This document shows, one piece after another, positions 34,210 to 44,592 of a stretch of DNA of 54,997 nucleotides. The notes below the pieces were generated by a model. The model saw only the letters and a list, made by a program, of their open reading frames with translations, ran no database searches and was not told the origin of the DNA. The DNA comes from an uncultured Succinatimonas sp. (GTDB lineage Bacteria; Pseudomonadota; Gammaproteobacteria; Enterobacterales; Succinivibrionaceae): the NCBI GenBank assembly GCA_900317105.1, contig ONFP01000008.1, positions 1 through 54,997 of the forward strand, given 5' to 3'. Numbering within the stretch: position 1 is the first letter of the stretch; each line of letters begins with the position of its first letter. Made by a program: the position numbers and the translations under genes.

Positions 34210-34237
34210 CTTGAAAATAAAATATTAGACTCCATTT
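34210..34237 (+). promoter_or_regulatory. Second sigma-32 promoter, before dnaK
   Basis: CTTGAAA (34210-34216) and CTCCATTT (34230-34237), spaced by 13 bases, match the RpoH consensus except for one base in the -10 box. It begins right after the grpE stop, so dnaK can be driven apart from grpE. Confidence 0.8.
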
Positions 34238-34300
34238 AGTAATACAGATAGATAAACGTCAATTAGTGACACAAAGATTTTGAAATAGAGGAAATCCAAA

Positions 34301-36226
34301 ATGGGTAAAATTATTGGTATTGACTTAGGTACTACTAACTCATGCGTTGCTGTGTTAGATGGTGACAAGGTTAGAGTATTAGAGAATTCAGAAGGTCGTC
34401 GTACAACTCCATCAATCGTAGCTTATGCTAAAGATGGAGAGATTATTGTTGGTGATGCAGCAAAGCGTCAGGCTGTAACCAATCCAAAGAACACATTATT
34501 TGCTATCAAGCGTTTAATCGGTCGTCGTTATGACGATGCCGAGGTTCAGCGTGATGTTGGTATCATGCCTTTCAAGATCACCAAGGCTGATAACGGTGAT
34601 GCCTGGGTAGAGGTTGATGACAAGAAGTTAGCTCCTCCTCAGATTTCAGCTGAAGTTTTAAAGAAGATGAAGAAGACTGCAGAGGATATTCTTGGTGAAG
34701 AAGTTACTGAAGCAGTTATTACCTGTCCTGCATACTTCAATGATTCTCAGCGTCAGGCAACCAAGGATGCCGGCCGTATTGCTGGTTTAAATGTTAAGCG
34801 TATTATCAACGAGCCTACTGCTGCAGCTATTGCTTACGGTGAGGATAAGGCTAAGGGCGAGCAGAAGATTGCTGTTTACGACTTAGGTGGTGGTACATTC
34901 GATATTTCAATTATTGATATCGATGAGTTAGACGGTGAGAAGACTTTCGAAGTATTAGCAACCAACGGTGATACTCACTTAGGTGGTGAGGATTTCGATA
35001 ACCGCATCGTTGATTACCTGATCGATGAGTTCAAGGCTGAGCAGGGAGTTGATTTACGTGCTGATCCATTAGCTTTACAGCGTTTAAAGGAAGCAGCAGA
35101 AAAGGCTAAGATTGAGCTTTCATCATCACAGCAGACCGATGTAAACCTACCATACATTACTGCTGATGCAACTGGCCCTAAGCACATGAACATCAAGATT
35201 ACACGTTCAAAGCTTGAGTCATTAGTAGAAGATTTAGTAAACAGAACCTTAGACCCAGTTAAGACTGCTCTGTCAGACGCTGGTCTGTCACCTTCAGAGG
35301 TTAACGACGTTATCCTTGTTGGCGGTCAGTCACGTATGCCTATGGTTCAGAAGCTTGTTGCTGATTTCTTCGGTAAGGATCCTCGTAAGGATGTTAACCC
35401 AGATGAGGCTGTTGCTATCGGTGCAGCTATTCAGGGTGGCGTTCTGACTGGTGATAAGAAAGACGTTCTTCTGTTAGACGTAACTCCTCTATCATTAGGT
35501 ATTGAGACTCTTGGCGGTGTTATGACTACTCTGATTGAGAAGAACACAACCATTCCTACTAAGAAGTCACAGGTATTCTCAACTGCTGAAGATAATCAGC
35601 CTGCAGTAACCATTCACGTTCTACAGGGTGAGAGAAAGAGAGCTGCTGACAACAAGTCACTTGGTCAGTTCAACCTTGAAGGCATTGAGCCTCAGCCACG
35701 TGGAATGGCACAGATTGAAGTTACCTTCGATATCGATGCTGACGGTTTAATCCACGTATCAGCTAAGGATAAGAAGACCGGTAAAGAGCAGAAGATTACC
35801 ATTAAGTCATCTTCAGGTCTGTCTGATGAGGATATCAAACGTATGGTTCGTGAGGCTGAAGAGCATTCTGCTGAAGATAAGAAGTTCGAGGAACTTGCTG
35901 CTGCACGTAACCGTGCTGATTCAACTGCTCACCAGATCAAGAAACAGATGTCTGATTTAGGTGATAAGGTATCAGATGCTGATAAGACAAAGATCAACAA
36001 GGCTTTAGGTGATCTTGAGATGGCATCTCGCGGTGATGACAAGGAGAAGATTGAGCAGGCTGAGAAGGCAGTGCTAGAGGCTGCAGCAGTTCTAATGCAG
36101 GCTGGTCAGGCACAGGCTCAGGCTCAGCAGCAGACACAGCAGTCTTCACAGCAGTCAAGCGGTGCTAATAAGGAAGACGATGTCGTTGATGCTGAATTTG
36201 AAGAAGTAAAAGACGACAACAAGTAA
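34301..36226 (+). CDS. dnaK: DnaK, Hsp70 chaperone
   Basis: A 641-residue Hsp70. The ATPase domain opens with [16 protein letters not shown], contains the phosphate loop [17 protein letters not shown] and the signature [13 protein letters not shown], and is linked by [19 protein letters not shown] to the substrate-binding domain. A Gln-rich stretch ([14 protein letters not shown]) and the acidic end EEVKDDNK close the lid region. It is complete and close in length to E. coli DnaK (638). Codon choice is biased toward TTA and CGT, unlike most neighbours, which fits high expression. Confidence 0.99.
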   Translation: MGKIIGIDLGTTNSCVAVLDGDKVRVLENSEGRRTTPSIVAYAKDGEIIVGDAAKRQAVTNPKNTLFAIKRLIGRRYDDAEVQRDVGIMPFKITKADNGDAWVEVDDKKLAPPQISAEVLKKMKKTAEDILGEEVTEAVITCPAYFNDSQRQATKDAGRIAGLNVKRIINEPTAAAIAYGEDKAKGEQKIAVYDLGGGTFDISIIDIDELDGEKTFEVLATNGDTHLGGEDFDNRIVDYLIDEFKAEQGVDLRADPLALQRLKEAAEKAKIELSSSQQTDVNLPYITADATGPKHMNIKITRSKLESLVEDLVNRTLDPVKTALSDAGLSPSEVNDVILVGGQSRMPMVQKLVADFFGKDPRKDVNPDEAVAIGAAIQGGVLTGDKKDVLLLDVTPLSLGIETLGGVMTTLIEKNTTIPTKKSQVFSTAEDNQPAVTIHVLQGERKRAADNKSLGQFNLEGIEPQPRGMAQIEVTFDIDADGLIHVSAKDKKTGKEQKITIKSSSGLSDEDIKRMVREAEEHSAEDKKFEELAAARNRADSTAHQIKKQMSDLGDKVSDADKTKINKALGDLEMASRGDDKEKIEQAEKAVLEAAAVLMQAGQAQAQAQQQTQQSSQQSSGANKEDDVVDAEFEEVKDDNK

Positions 36227-36245
36227 TTAGTACTTAGTTTTTCCT

Positions 36246-36278
36246 AAAAAGGTGGGTGATTTTATCATCTGCCTTTTT
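36246..36278 (+). terminator. Partial terminator between dnaK and dnaJ
   Basis: AAAAAGG pairs with CCTTTTT at the base and GGGTGAT with ATCATCT above it (two G-U pairs), giving a hairpin that ends in a short T-run, 18 bases before dnaJ starts. It would lower dnaJ expression relative to dnaK. Confidence 0.65.
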
Positions 36279-36297
36279 GTCAATTTAAGAGGATGAT

Positions 36298-37527
36298 ATG
36301 GCTTCCAAACGTGATTACTATGAAGTGCTAGGTGTAGAAAAAGGCGCTGATGATGCTGCTATCAAACGTGCCTTTAAGCGTTTAGCTATTAAGTATCACC
36401 CTGATAGAAACAAGGATCCTGATGCTGGTGAGAAGTTCCGTGAAATTAACGAAGCTTACCAGGTCCTTTCAGATCCTCAGAAGCGTGCTGCTTATGATCA
36501 GTATGGTTTTGCTGGTGCAGACGGCTCTCAGGCCGGTGGCGGTAATCCATTCGGAGCAGGCGGTGCTGACTTTTCTGACATGTTCGGTGATATCTTTGGT
36601 GATATTTTCGGTGCTGGAAGAGGTGGTTTTGGCTCCCGTTCCTCAGGTCCACGTGAAATCCGCGGAAGAGATCTTCGTGCAAGAATCACTATTACTCTTG
36701 AAGAGGCTGTTAAAGGCTGCAAGAAGAAGCTTAACGTTAAAACCTATGTTAAGTGTGATACCTGTGGAGGCTCAGGCTTAGGTAAGAACGGTAAGAAAGA
36801 GACCTGTCCTCACTGTCATGGTCAGGGCCAGATCTTCATGCGTCAGGGCTTCATGCAGGTTTCTCAGACCTGTCCTCACTGTAATGGTTCTGGATATGTT
36901 ATTACAGATGGCTGTAAGTCATGTTCTGGCACAGGTCGTGTATTAAAGTCTAAGACTCTTGAAGTGGATATTGCTGCAGGTGTTGATACCGGTGACCGTA
37001 TTCGTCTTACCGGCGAAGGCGAGGCCGGTCTGAATGGTGCCCCTGCAGGTGATTTGTATGTTGTTATCGAGGTTAAGGATCATGAAATCTTTACCCGTGA
37101 TGGCAACGATCTGTACTGTGAGGTTCCAATCAGCTTTACTACAGCTGCTCTTGGTGGAAAGGTTGAGGTTCCTACACTTGAAGGTGCTGTTAATATCAGT
37201 ATCAGACCTGAGACTCAGACTGGAATTATGATGAGAATCCCTGGTAAGGGGGTTAAGTCCTACAACTCATCTTTCAAGGGTAATCTGTACTGCAAGATTG
37301 TAGTTGAAACTCCTATTAATCTGACCGCTCATCAGAAAGAGCTGCTTAAAGAATTTGAAGCTTCCCTAAATGGTGAAGATAAGGATTCAAAGGACAGCAA
37401 GGATGACAAGTCATCTAAAGATGAAAAGAGTGCAAAGAAAAGATCTGAAAGCGCAGCGAGGCACAAACCAAAATCGGAAGGCTTCATAAAAGGCGTAAAG
37501 AAGTTCTTTGATGATCTTTCAAGCTAA
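36298..37527 (+). CDS. dnaJ: DnaJ, Hsp40 co-chaperone with long C-terminal tail
   Basis: A 409-residue type I DnaJ. The J domain has the HPD tripeptide ([12 protein letters not shown]), followed by a G/F-rich linker (about 75-120) and the zinc-finger region with four motifs: [24 protein letters not shown] and CKSCSGTG. The peptide-binding C-terminal domains are complete to about residue 355. It has an extra tail of about 35 residues, rich in Lys, Asp and Ser, ending [10 protein letters not shown], not found in E. coli DnaJ (376). It follows dnaK across a hairpin. Confidence 0.98.
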   Translation: MASKRDYYEVLGVEKGADDAAIKRAFKRLAIKYHPDRNKDPDAGEKFREINEAYQVLSDPQKRAAYDQYGFAGADGSQAGGGNPFGAGGADFSDMFGDIFGDIFGAGRGGFGSRSSGPREIRGRDLRARITITLEEAVKGCKKKLNVKTYVKCDTCGGSGLGKNGKKETCPHCHGQGQIFMRQGFMQVSQTCPHCNGSGYVITDGCKSCSGTGRVLKSKTLEVDIAAGVDTGDRIRLTGEGEAGLNGAPAGDLYVVIEVKDHEIFTRDGNDLYCEVPISFTTAALGGKVEVPTLEGAVNISIRPETQTGIMMRIPGKGVKSYNSSFKGNLYCKIVVETPINLTAHQKELLKEFEASLNGEDKDSKDSKDDKSSKDEKSAKKRSESAARHKPKSEGFIKGVKKFFDDLSS

Positions 37528-37611
37528 AAGAATGGTGATTTTTGTCAAAGCAGACTTAAATCACTGTTGATTGAAAGTCCACAAAAGTGTATATTTTTAC
37601 GTACAGAATGG

Positions 37612-37644
37612 CGCCTAATTTGAAAATTAGGCGTTGTTTTTTTT
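37612..37644 (+). terminator. Intrinsic terminator of the heat-shock operon
   Basis: CGCCTAATT pairs with AATTAGGCG around a short loop and is followed by TTGTTTTTTTT, 85 bases after the dnaJ stop. Confidence 0.88.
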
Positions 37645-37884
37645 ACCCTGAATTCTATGTCGATACCCTTGTTATTTAAGGGGATCGTAAACAAAAAAAA
37701 CGTCGGTATTAAATATAAAACCGTTGTTAATAACTGTTAAAAAACAGGTAAACGTTCGCTCAGACAGGCTTTAACTTTAAGCTTTTTACTAAAGAGCATA
37801 GTTTCAGACTTACATATTCTCTGATACAAGGATTTGATCGTTTGCCTTAGTTACACGCTTTAATTTTATATAGAGGATTTGCAT
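37645..37884 (+). promoter_or_regulatory. greA upstream region with possible structured leader
   Basis: There is no protein gene in the 240 bases before greA. A stem CGATACCCTT/AAGGGGATCG (37661-37687, one mismatch) is followed by smaller stems CGGT/ACCG and CTGTT/AACAG. AGAGGA at 37872-37877 is the greA ribosome binding site. I could not place the promoter with confidence. Confidence 0.4.
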
Positions 37885-38373
37885 ATGGATCAGACTCCAA
37901 TGACTCCACGCGGTGAAGAGCTTTTAAGACAAGAGTTGGTTCGTTTGAAGACTGTTGAGCGTCCACGTATTGTTGCAGCTATTGCTGAGGCTAGAAGCCA
38001 TGGTGATTTAAGTGAGAACGCCGAGTACGATGCTGCTAAGGAAGAACAGGGCATGTGTGAGGCAAGAATCAAGGATATTGAAGGTAAGATTGCATCTGCC
38101 AATGTTATTGACGTTACCAAGCTTAAGAATCCTACTGGCGGCAAGCTGAAGGTTATTTTCGGTTCAACTGTAACTCTTGTTGACGTGGATACAGATAAGG
38201 AAATCACTTACAAGATCGTAGGTGAGGACGAGGCAGACATTAACTCAAATCTTATTTCTTACAAGACCCCTATTGCAAAGGGCTTACTTGGCAAGCAGGA
38301 AGAGGATGAGATTGAGATTAAGATTCCTAAAGGAACCATCTGCTACGAAGTTGTTAAGGTTGAATATATCTAA
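37885..38373 (+). CDS. greA: GreA, transcript cleavage factor
   Basis: A 162-residue factor that rescues backtracked RNA polymerase by inducing transcript cleavage. The N-terminal coiled coil (about 8-78) has the tip acids in [14 protein letters not shown], which coordinate magnesium at the polymerase active site. The C-terminal FKBP-like domain is complete. The ATG at 37885 is preferred; it lies 7 bases after AGAGGA, and an alternative TTG lies 6 bases upstream. A strong terminator follows. Confidence 0.97.
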   Translation: MDQTPMTPRGEELLRQELVRLKTVERPRIVAAIAEARSHGDLSENAEYDAAKEEQGMCEARIKDIEGKIASANVIDVTKLKNPTGGKLKVIFGSTVTLVDVDTDKEITYKIVGEDEADINSNLISYKTPIAKGLLGKQEEDEIEIKIPKGTICYEVVKVEYI

Positions 38374-38395
38374 GAGACCTTTAGATTTAACCAAT

Positions 38396-38424
38396 AAAAA
38401 AGGATCCTCAGGATCCTTTTTTTT
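38396..38424. terminator. Bidirectional terminator between greA and yhbY
   Basis: AAAAAAGGATCC and GGATCCTTTTTTTT form a stem with a 3-base loop; A and T runs on both sides serve both strands. Confidence 0.9.
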
Positions 38425-38439
38425 AAGAGTAACTTACTG

Positions 38440-38730
38440 TTAGCGAGGAAGAATGAATCTGCTGTCATCCTTTCTCTGGCGGAAAAGAACAGCAATTCTG
38501 CCAACCAGGCTTACAAGCTCTGCATTTACAGTCTTAGCTGCGGTTTCAGCCTGTTCTTTACGGCCTTCCCCTGCATTTAACTTTACTTTGATAAGCTCAT
38601 GATGCTCAATGCTTGAGTCGATCTCTTTTAGAACATTCTCTGAAAGACCGTCGTTACCTAACATAACAACTGGCTTTAACTGGTGAGCCTGAGCCTTTAA
38701 GAACTGGCGCTGATGTGAATTTAGTGACAT
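38440..38730 (-). CDS. yhbY: YhbY, CRM-domain RNA-binding protein
   Basis: A 96-residue protein consisting of one CRM domain, which binds pre-50S particles in E. coli. The family marks LNSHQRQFLKAQAHQLKPVV and VMLGNDGLSENVLKEID are present, as is the GxxR-like loop (here VKLNAGEGRKE). Convergent with greA and divergent from rlmE, the arrangement of E. coli. Confidence 0.94.
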   Translation of the reverse strand: MSLNSHQRQFLKAQAHQLKPVVMLGNDGLSENVLKEIDSSIEHHELIKVKLNAGEGRKEQAETAAKTVNAELVSLVGRIAVLFRQRKDDSRFILPR

Positions 38731-38790
38731 CTTAATCCTCTATAAAAATCTGCAAAATGTACTGTTGGATTGTATTCAACAGCATTCGTA

Positions 38791-38883
38791 CAGAGTTTTC
38801 AGACCACCTAAAATGAAAACTCTGGAGTAAACCTATTGTTTGTAGGATCTCAGTTTTCACTGAGAACAATTATCGAGATAATT
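38791..38883 (+). promoter_or_regulatory. Array of four consecutive stem-loops upstream of rlmE
   Basis: In the 285-base gap between yhbY and rlmE: CAGAGTTTTCA/TGAAAACTCTG (38791-38824, 11 bp perfect, 12-base loop); CCTA/TAGG (38832-38846); TCTCAG/CTGAGA (38848-38865); AATTAT/ATAATT (38868-38883). The array precedes the likely rlmE promoter, so it may belong to an antisense or independent transcript, or be protein-binding DNA. Confidence 0.45.
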
Positions 38884-38934
38884 TTACTAAACTGTAATAT
38901 ATTTTTATCTCTACAGTCGATTCTTGGCTTTTTA

Positions 38935-38964
38935 TTGATTATAAAGCTGTACAGATTGTATAAT
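38935..38964 (+). promoter_or_regulatory. Sigma-70 promoter of rlmE-ftsH
   Basis: TTGATT (38935-38940) and TATAAT (38959-38964) are separated by 18 bases; the rlmE start codon is 52 bases beyond the -10 box. Confidence 0.7.
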
Positions 38965-39015
38965 ATTCAAAAGATATAAACAATTAAATTAATATAATCA
39001 AGGATCCTAAATTTA

Positions 39016-39708
39016 ATGCCAGCAAAAAAACGTACTGCCAGTCAATCTAGGTGGTTACATGAGCACTTTTCAGATCCATATGTAAAACAGGCTCATAAGC
39101 TTGGTCTTCGCTCAAGAGCATCATTCAAATTAGAAGAACTGCAGAAAAAAGATCGACTGATTCGTCAGGGAAATATTGTTGTTGATTTAGGCGCAGCACC
39201 TGGCGGTTGGTCAGAATATGCAGTCAAGTGTATTGGTGAAAACGGAAGAGTTATCGCTATGGATATTCTTCCTATCCGTCCTATCCGTAATGTTCAATTC
39301 CTGCAGGGTGATTTCCGTGATGAGGAAGTATTCAAGACTCTGTATTCCATGATCGGTGTCGGTGCAGATGTTGTTCTGTCAGATATGGCTCCAAATATGT
39401 CTGGTACCGTGGGAATCGATCAGCCTCGTGCAATGTATCTGTCGGAGCTTGCTTTGGATATGGCAAGACGTGTGCTGAAAATAGGCGGCACTTTTGTAGT
39501 GAAGGTATTCCAGGGAGTAGGTTCTCAGGAATATTTAAAGGAACTGCACAACGATTTTACAACTGTAAAAGTTAGAAAGCCTGATGCTTCAAGAGACCGT
39601 TCTCGCGAGGTATATATGGTTGCAACCGGGTTTAAAGGTCATCCTCTGAACGGAGTGGCTCCTGGTGAAGAGAACATTGAAGATCTTCCTGAAGAAGATT
39701 TGGAGTAA
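39016..39708 (+). CDS. rlmE: RlmE (FtsJ/RrmJ), 23S rRNA U2552 2'-O-methyltransferase
   Basis: A 230-residue methyltransferase acting on the A loop of 23S rRNA in the 50S subunit. SAM-binding [14 protein letters not shown] (about 58-71), [12 protein letters not shown] (about 122-133) and the catalytic Lys in FVVKVFQG are all present, so the K-D-K-E set appears intact. It has an acidic tail of about 20 residues ([13 protein letters not shown]) beyond E. coli RlmE (209). It is followed at once by ftsH, the conserved pair. Confidence 0.97.
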   Translation: MPAKKRTASQSRWLHEHFSDPYVKQAHKLGLRSRASFKLEELQKKDRLIRQGNIVVDLGAAPGGWSEYAVKCIGENGRVIAMDILPIRPIRNVQFLQGDFRDEEVFKTLYSMIGVGADVVLSDMAPNMSGTVGIDQPRAMYLSELALDMARRVLKIGGTFVVKVFQGVGSQEYLKELHNDFTTVKVRKPDASRDRSREVYMVATGFKGHPLNGVAPGEENIEDLPEEDLE

Positions 39709-39717
39709 GTGAGATAT

Positions 39718-41700
39718 ATGACAAAAAATCTTATATTGTGGTTGGTGATTGCTGTGATTCTGATGACTCTGTTTGAGTCTTTCAGCACCCCAGACAACTC
39801 AGGCCAGTTACAGGATTACACTACCTTCGTAAGAGAGGTGCAGTCCGATCAAATTGCTCAGGCAACCTTTGATGGCAAGGTAATCAACGGTATTAAGACA
39901 AACGGTCAGAAGTTTGTAACTGTAATGCCAATTTCAGATCCTGCCATTATTGATACCCTTTTAAGCCACAATGTCCGTACCTCTGGTACCAAGCCAGAAG
40001 AGCAGAGTACACTGTTTGCCATCTTTATAAGCTGGTTCCCAATGATTCTGCTGATTGCTGTCTGGATTTTCTTTATGAGACAGATGCAGGGAGGATCAAA
40101 GGGCAATCCTCTGTCATTCGGTAAGTCAAAGGCTAAGCTTCTTTCTGAAAATCAGATTAAGACCACTTTCTCAGATGTTGCCGGCTGTGATGAGGCAAAG
40201 GAAGATGTGGTTGAGCTTGTTGATTTCTTAAAGGATCCTACAAAATACTCAAAGCTTGGCGGTAGAATCCCTCGCGGTGTCCTGATGGTAGGTCCTCCTG
40301 GAACAGGTAAGACTCTTTTGGCAAGAGCAATTGCAGGTGAGGCCAAGGTTCCATTTTTCTCAATCTCCGGTTCCGACTTCGTTGAGATGTTCGTGGGTGT
40401 TGGTGCTTCACGTGTTAGAGATATGTTTGCTCAGGCTAAGAAAAATGCACCCTGCATTATCTTCATCGACGAAATTGATGCTGTAGGAAGAAAGCGTGGA
40501 GTAGGCATGGGCGGTGGTCACGATGAACGTGAACAGACGCTGAATCAGCTGCTGGTTGAAATGGATGGTTTTGAAGGATTCGAGGCAGTGATTATCATTG
40601 CAGCAACTAACCGTCCTGATGTTCTTGATCCTGCTTTATTAAGACCTGGCCGTTTTGACCGTCAGGTGGTTGTTGGTCTTCCAGATGTAAGAGGCCGTGA
40701 GCAGATCCTGAATGTCCATGTTAAGAAGGTTCCTCTGGCAAAGGATGTTGATACAGCAACTATTGCTCGTGGTACTCCTGGTTTCTCTGGTGCTGAACTT
40801 GCAAACCTGGTTAATGAGGCAGCTTTAGGCGCAGCCCGTCACAATAAGCGTGTTGTTTCAATGCAGGAATTTGAAGAGGCTAAGGATAAGCTGCTGATGG
40901 GCGCAGAGCGTCGTTCAATGGCTATGAATGAGCATGAAAAGATCAATACTGCATACCATGAGGCAGGACATGCCATAGTAGGCAAACTGGTGCCTGAACA
41001 CGATCCTGTTTACAAAGTGTCTATTATTCCTAGAGGAAGAGCTTTAGGTGTAACTATGTATCTTCCTGAGCAGGATAGGGTTTCGCAGAGCAGACGCGGT
41101 CTTCTTTCAAACATTTCAACTCTGTTTGCAGGCAGAATTGCAGAGGAGATGATGTTTGGTGCTGATGCGGTTACCACTGGTGCATCAAATGACATCGAAA
41201 GAGCAACTATGATTGCACGAAACATGGTTACTCGCTGGGGCTTCTCAAAGAAACTTGCACCTATGCAGTATGAAAAGGATAACGAAGGTTCTGCTTATCT
41301 GGGCGGTTCTTCATCTTCAATGGTAGCGATGTCAGATAAGACTGCAGCAATAATTGATGAGGAAGTAACTGAGATTATCAATAGCTGCTATCAGAAGGCA
41401 GTTGAGCTGTTAGAGGCAAACAAGGATATTTTAGAGAACATGAAAGATGCTCTTTTAAAATATGAAACTATCGATGCAGACCAGATTGATGATCTGATGA
41501 ACCGTCGTGAAGTACGAGCTCCTGCAAAACATGATGACAAGTCATCAGCAGGCCCTGATGATAATGAGAATAAGTCAGAGGATAAAACATCTGAAAACGA
41601 TAATTCCTCTGAGAATGCTCAGAAAACTTTAGAGAACGACGATGTAACAACTGATTCTGAGGATAAGTCACAGGATTCATCAGAAAAAGAAGATAAGTAA
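39718..41700 (+). CDS. ftsH: FtsH, membrane ATP-dependent zinc protease
   Basis: A 660-residue AAA+ protease of the inner membrane. Two membrane segments (about 5-22 and 100-120) flank a periplasmic region. The AAA module has Walker A GPPGTGKT, Walker [11 protein letters not shown] and the second region of homology; the zinc site HEAGH lies near residue 412. The ATG at 39718 is preferred because it gives the E. coli-like start [12 protein letters not shown]; a GTG lies 9 bases upstream. The C-terminus beyond the protease domain (about 600-660) is a low-complexity Asp/Glu/Ser/Lys tail. Confidence 0.98.
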   Translation: MTKNLILWLVIAVILMTLFESFSTPDNSGQLQDYTTFVREVQSDQIAQATFDGKVINGIKTNGQKFVTVMPISDPAIIDTLLSHNVRTSGTKPEEQSTLFAIFISWFPMILLIAVWIFFMRQMQGGSKGNPLSFGKSKAKLLSENQIKTTFSDVAGCDEAKEDVVELVDFLKDPTKYSKLGGRIPRGVLMVGPPGTGKTLLARAIAGEAKVPFFSISGSDFVEMFVGVGASRVRDMFAQAKKNAPCIIFIDEIDAVGRKRGVGMGGGHDEREQTLNQLLVEMDGFEGFEAVIIIAATNRPDVLDPALLRPGRFDRQVVVGLPDVRGREQILNVHVKKVPLAKDVDTATIARGTPGFSGAELANLVNEAALGAARHNKRVVSMQEFEEAKDKLLMGAERRSMAMNEHEKINTAYHEAGHAIVGKLVPEHDPVYKVSIIPRGRALGVTMYLPEQDRVSQSRRGLLSNISTLFAGRIAEEMMFGADAVTTGASNDIERATMIARNMVTRWGFSKKLAPMQYEKDNEGSAYLGGSSSSMVAMSDKTAAIIDEEVTEIINSCYQKAVELLEANKDILENMKDALLKYETIDADQIDDLMNRREVRAPAKHDDKSSAGPDDNENKSEDKTSENDNSSENAQKTLENDDVTTDSEDKSQDSSEKEDK

Positions 41701-41752
41701 ATAATTAGAATCTAAACTTAGACTGTATAGATTGTATTAATCTGTTAAATCT

Positions 41753-41784
41753 CACCGTAATACCTTTAAATATGTATTGCGGTG
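41753..41784 (+). terminator. Terminator-like hairpin after ftsH
   Basis: CACCGTAATAC pairs with GTATTGCGGTG (one G-U pair, 10-base loop) and is followed by TTTG, 53 bases after the ftsH stop codon. Confidence 0.6.
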
Positions 41785-41832
41785 TTTGTCTAAGATAATG
41801 ATTTTTTTTGACAAAACCACATAAGGAATTGC

Positions 41833-42690
41833 ATGAAACTTAAACTACCGCAGAATAAGAGCTTAGACCTTAGTTTTACCAAGGTAATGGGTACAATTGT
41901 TCTATATCCGGAGGACTCCAGATCAATAGAAGAAATTGTTGAACTTGCTCATTCCTTTGTTAGGTCCGGTGCCGAGCTTTTAGAGGTTGGAACAAAGAAA
42001 ACCGATTTCAACCTTGATGATGTAGATGAGTCCAGAGTCTGCTGTGTTGTTGAGGCTTTAATCAAGGAACTGTCTGTTCCAATTGCCGTAAACTCTGACA
42101 ATCCAAGTGTGATCATCAACGCCATTAAGCTTGGTGTTTCTATGATTATTACTTCAAGCGGACTTGATTCTGAAGAGGCAATCAAGGCCTTCAAGGAGTC
42201 TGAGGCTGTTGTGTGCATTCACTGTGAACCTTCTGAAAGAGTAGATGATGATACAGATGTGGTATCTCTGATATCTGAGTTCTTCTATTCAAAGATTGAT
42301 TCGCTGTTAAATTCAGGTATTGCCAGAAAAAGAATTGTTATAGATCCTTCTATTATCAATGCTTCGGTTAATTCAAAGCTAAGACTTATTGGAAGACTCG
42401 AATCTTTCAGAAGTTTTGCTCTGCCAATCTGTGTGGGCATTCCTCGTCAGCTTCCTCTAGAAGATGTTCTGTTAAAGGAGAATCGAACACTTTCTCTTAC
42501 TGCAGCGGTTTTCTGTGCTTCAGACAAGGCTGTGCAGATTATAAGAACTACTGATGTAAGTGAAATTGCAATTGCTATTGGTTTCTGGCAGGTTATGTCA
42601 GCAAAAACCAAGCCCTATCGATTATCTAAGTCAATTGTCAGAAGATTGAGAACTCTCAGAGACGCAATTCGTGGTTTAGGTAAAAAATAA
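41833..42690 (+). CDS. FolP homologue lacking most dihydropteroate synthase active-site residues
   Basis: A 285-residue TIM-barrel protein in the conserved ftsH-folP-glmM position. It aligns over its length with E. coli dihydropteroate synthase: MGTIVLYPEDSRS with MGILNVTPDSFSD, VGTKKTDF with VGGESTRP, IAVNSDNP with ISVDTSKP, IVIDPS with LLLDPG, VGIPRQL with VGMSRKS and IIRTTD with IIRVHD. By this alignment, E. coli Asn22, Arg63, Asp96, Asn115, Lys221 and His257 are replaced (by Val, Asp, Asn, Thr, Gln and Thr), while Thr62, Asp185 and Arg255 remain. The reading frame is open, so it is a kept protein, not a decayed gene. Its role is unknown. Confidence 0.8.
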   Translation: MKLKLPQNKSLDLSFTKVMGTIVLYPEDSRSIEEIVELAHSFVRSGAELLEVGTKKTDFNLDDVDESRVCCVVEALIKELSVPIAVNSDNPSVIINAIKLGVSMIITSSGLDSEEAIKAFKESEAVVCIHCEPSERVDDDTDVVSLISEFFYSKIDSLLNSGIARKRIVIDPSIINASVNSKLRLIGRLESFRSFALPICVGIPRQLPLEDVLLKENRTLSLTAAVFCASDKAVQIIRTTDVSEIAIAIGFWQVMSAKTKPYRLSKSIVRRLRTLRDAIRGLGKK

Positions 42691-42717
42691 TCACATTACT
42701 AAAAGAGAAAATTAAAA

Positions 42718-44061
42718 ATGAAAAGAAAATATTTTGGAACTGACGGCGTTAGAGGTCGTGTGGGTCAGTTTCCTATTACCCCTGATTTTGCTGTTAAATT
42801 AGGTCTTGCTGCTGGTAAAGTATTAGGAAAAAAGAAAGGCGGAAAGGTTATTATCGGTAAAGATACCCGTCTTTCTGGCTATATGCTGGAGGCGGCTTTG
42901 GAGTCTGGTTTTTCAGCCGGTGGTATGTCCCCAGTTATGTTAGGCCCTATGCCAACTCCTGCTGTAGCTCATCTGACCAGAGCTTTCAGAGCTGATCTTG
43001 GTGTAGTGATCAGTGCTTCCCATAATCCTTATTTTGATAACGGTATTAAATTCTTCTCAGGTCAGGGTACCAAGCTTCCAGATGAAATTGAGCTTGAGAT
43101 TGAAAAGTATCTTGATCAGGATTCAATAGAGCTTGCTGCAGCTTCAGATTTTGGTCGTGCCTATCGACAGGAAGATGCACAGGGCCGTTATATTGAGTAC
43201 TGCAAGTCAACCTTCGCAAGTCAGTTCAGTCTTGAAGGGTTAAAGATCGTTCTAGACTGTGCCAACGGCGCAACCTATCATATCGCTCCATCTGTATTCA
43301 GAGAATTAGGTGCTGAAGTAATTACAATAGGTGATGCTCCTAACGGTATCAACATTAATGATGATGTTGGTTCAACTCATCCTCAGGCTCTGGTTGCCAA
43401 GGTTTTAGCTACCAAGGCTGATCTTGGTATTGCTTTTGATGGTGACGGCGACCGTGTCCTGATGTGCGATAAGCACGGTGTTCTACGTGACGGTGACAAC
43501 CTGCTTTACATCATTGCCAAGGATACTCAGAAGAGAAATCGTCTGAATGGCGGTGTCGTCGGTACTCTGATGACAAATCTTGGACTTGAGCTAGCCTTAA
43601 AGCGCGAGAACATTGAGTTCTGCAGAGCTAAGGTTGGTGACCGTTATGTGATGGAACAGCTTTTGGAGAGAAAGTGGAATCTTGGCGGAGAAAACAGCGG
43701 GCATATCATTTCGCTTCATCATGCAACCACCGGTGACGGTATCGTATCCGCTCTTCAGGTCTTAAAGGCATGTATGTATGCTCAGAAAGATATTGAGGAG
43801 CTATCAGAAGGACTTGTAATGTTCCCTCAGGAGCTGATTAATGTTCGTCTGACCGCAGGAATTGATGTAACCTCAGATGAACTGGTTATGAAGGAAGTTA
43901 AGGCTGTTGAACAGGAATTAGGTTCCACCGGTCGAGTTCTTCTGAGAAAATCAGGAACAGAACCTTTGGTTAGAGTGATGGTTGAAGGTGAGGACCGAGA
44001 TGATGTTCGATCAAAGGCCCAGAGAATTGCCGATGTAATCATTCGTCAGTCTGACAATTAA
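42718..44061 (+). CDS. glmM: GlmM, phosphoglucosamine mutase
   Basis: A 447-residue enzyme converting glucosamine-6-phosphate to glucosamine-1-phosphate for peptidoglycan and LPS. It begins with [12 protein letters not shown], has the phosphoserine loop [15 protein letters not shown] (active Ser about residue 103), the metal-binding DGDGDR, and the C-terminal [15 protein letters not shown] loop. All are intact. It follows the folP homologue by 27 bases and precedes secG, as in enterobacteria. Confidence 0.98.
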   Translation: MKRKYFGTDGVRGRVGQFPITPDFAVKLGLAAGKVLGKKKGGKVIIGKDTRLSGYMLEAALESGFSAGGMSPVMLGPMPTPAVAHLTRAFRADLGVVISASHNPYFDNGIKFFSGQGTKLPDEIELEIEKYLDQDSIELAAASDFGRAYRQEDAQGRYIEYCKSTFASQFSLEGLKIVLDCANGATYHIAPSVFRELGAEVITIGDAPNGININDDVGSTHPQALVAKVLATKADLGIAFDGDGDRVLMCDKHGVLRDGDNLLYIIAKDTQKRNRLNGGVVGTLMTNLGLELALKRENIEFCRAKVGDRYVMEQLLERKWNLGGENSGHIISLHHATTGDGIVSALQVLKACMYAQKDIEELSEGLVMFPQELINVRLTAGIDVTSDELVMKEVKAVEQELGSTGRVLLRKSGTEPLVRVMVEGEDRDDVRSKAQRIADVIIRQSDN

Positions 44062-44137
44062 AAGTTCTTGAATTTGTTTTAATAAACTTGTATCATTTTG
44101 CAGTCTAAATGTACGCAAAATAGGGTGCGTTATTATT

Positions 44138-44545
44138 ATGTTGTATCAAGTTTTAATCGTTTTACTACTTTTAATCGCAATTGCGATGATTTCATTGATT
44201 TTAGTTCAGCAGGGTAAGGGCGCTGGAATGGGTGCTTCTTTCGGTGCTGGTGCTTCAAATACAGTTTTCGGATCTGTTGGTTCAGGTAACTTCCTAACCC
44301 GTTCTACCTGGTTTTTAATTGTTCTGTTCTTTGGTGTTTGCTTAGCTTTAGGATATTTACAGAAGGCTCAGCATGAAGAGACTTCAAACTTCTCAAACAT
44401 CGGGGAGGCTCCTGCAGCTGAAGTTGTTGAGTCAGCTCCTGCTGTTACTACCGATGCTCCTGTTGTTGAGACTGATGCACCTGCAGTTAAGACAGAGGAC
44501 AATGCATCTAAGACAGATGCTCCTGTAGTTTCAGATAAGAAATAA
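44138..44545 (+). CDS. secG: SecG, protein translocase subunit
   Basis: A 135-residue SecG. Two membrane helices (about 3-22 and 54-73) flank the conserved cytoplasmic loop LVQQGKGAGMGASFGAGASN. After the second helix comes an Ala/Val/Asp/Thr-rich tail of about 50 residues with no clear fold. SecG stimulates SecYE-mediated protein export at the inner membrane. It is the last gene of the rlmE-ftsH-folP-glmM-secG run and ends in a strong terminator. Confidence 0.94.
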   Translation: MLYQVLIVLLLLIAIAMISLILVQQGKGAGMGASFGAGASNTVFGSVGSGNFLTRSTWFLIVLFFGVCLALGYLQKAQHEETSNFSNIGEAPAAEVVESAPAVTTDAPVVETDAPAVKTEDNASKTDAPVVSDKK

Positions 44546-44568
44546 TATTAAATCTGATTTGATTTTAG

Positions 44569-44592
44569 AAAATGGCCTTCGGGCCATTTTTT
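44569..44592 (+). terminator. Intrinsic terminator of secG
   Basis: AAAATGGCC and GGCCATTTT form a 9-bp stem closed by a TTCG tetraloop and followed by T. Its end overlaps the stop codon of the convergent fau gene. Confidence 0.9.
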
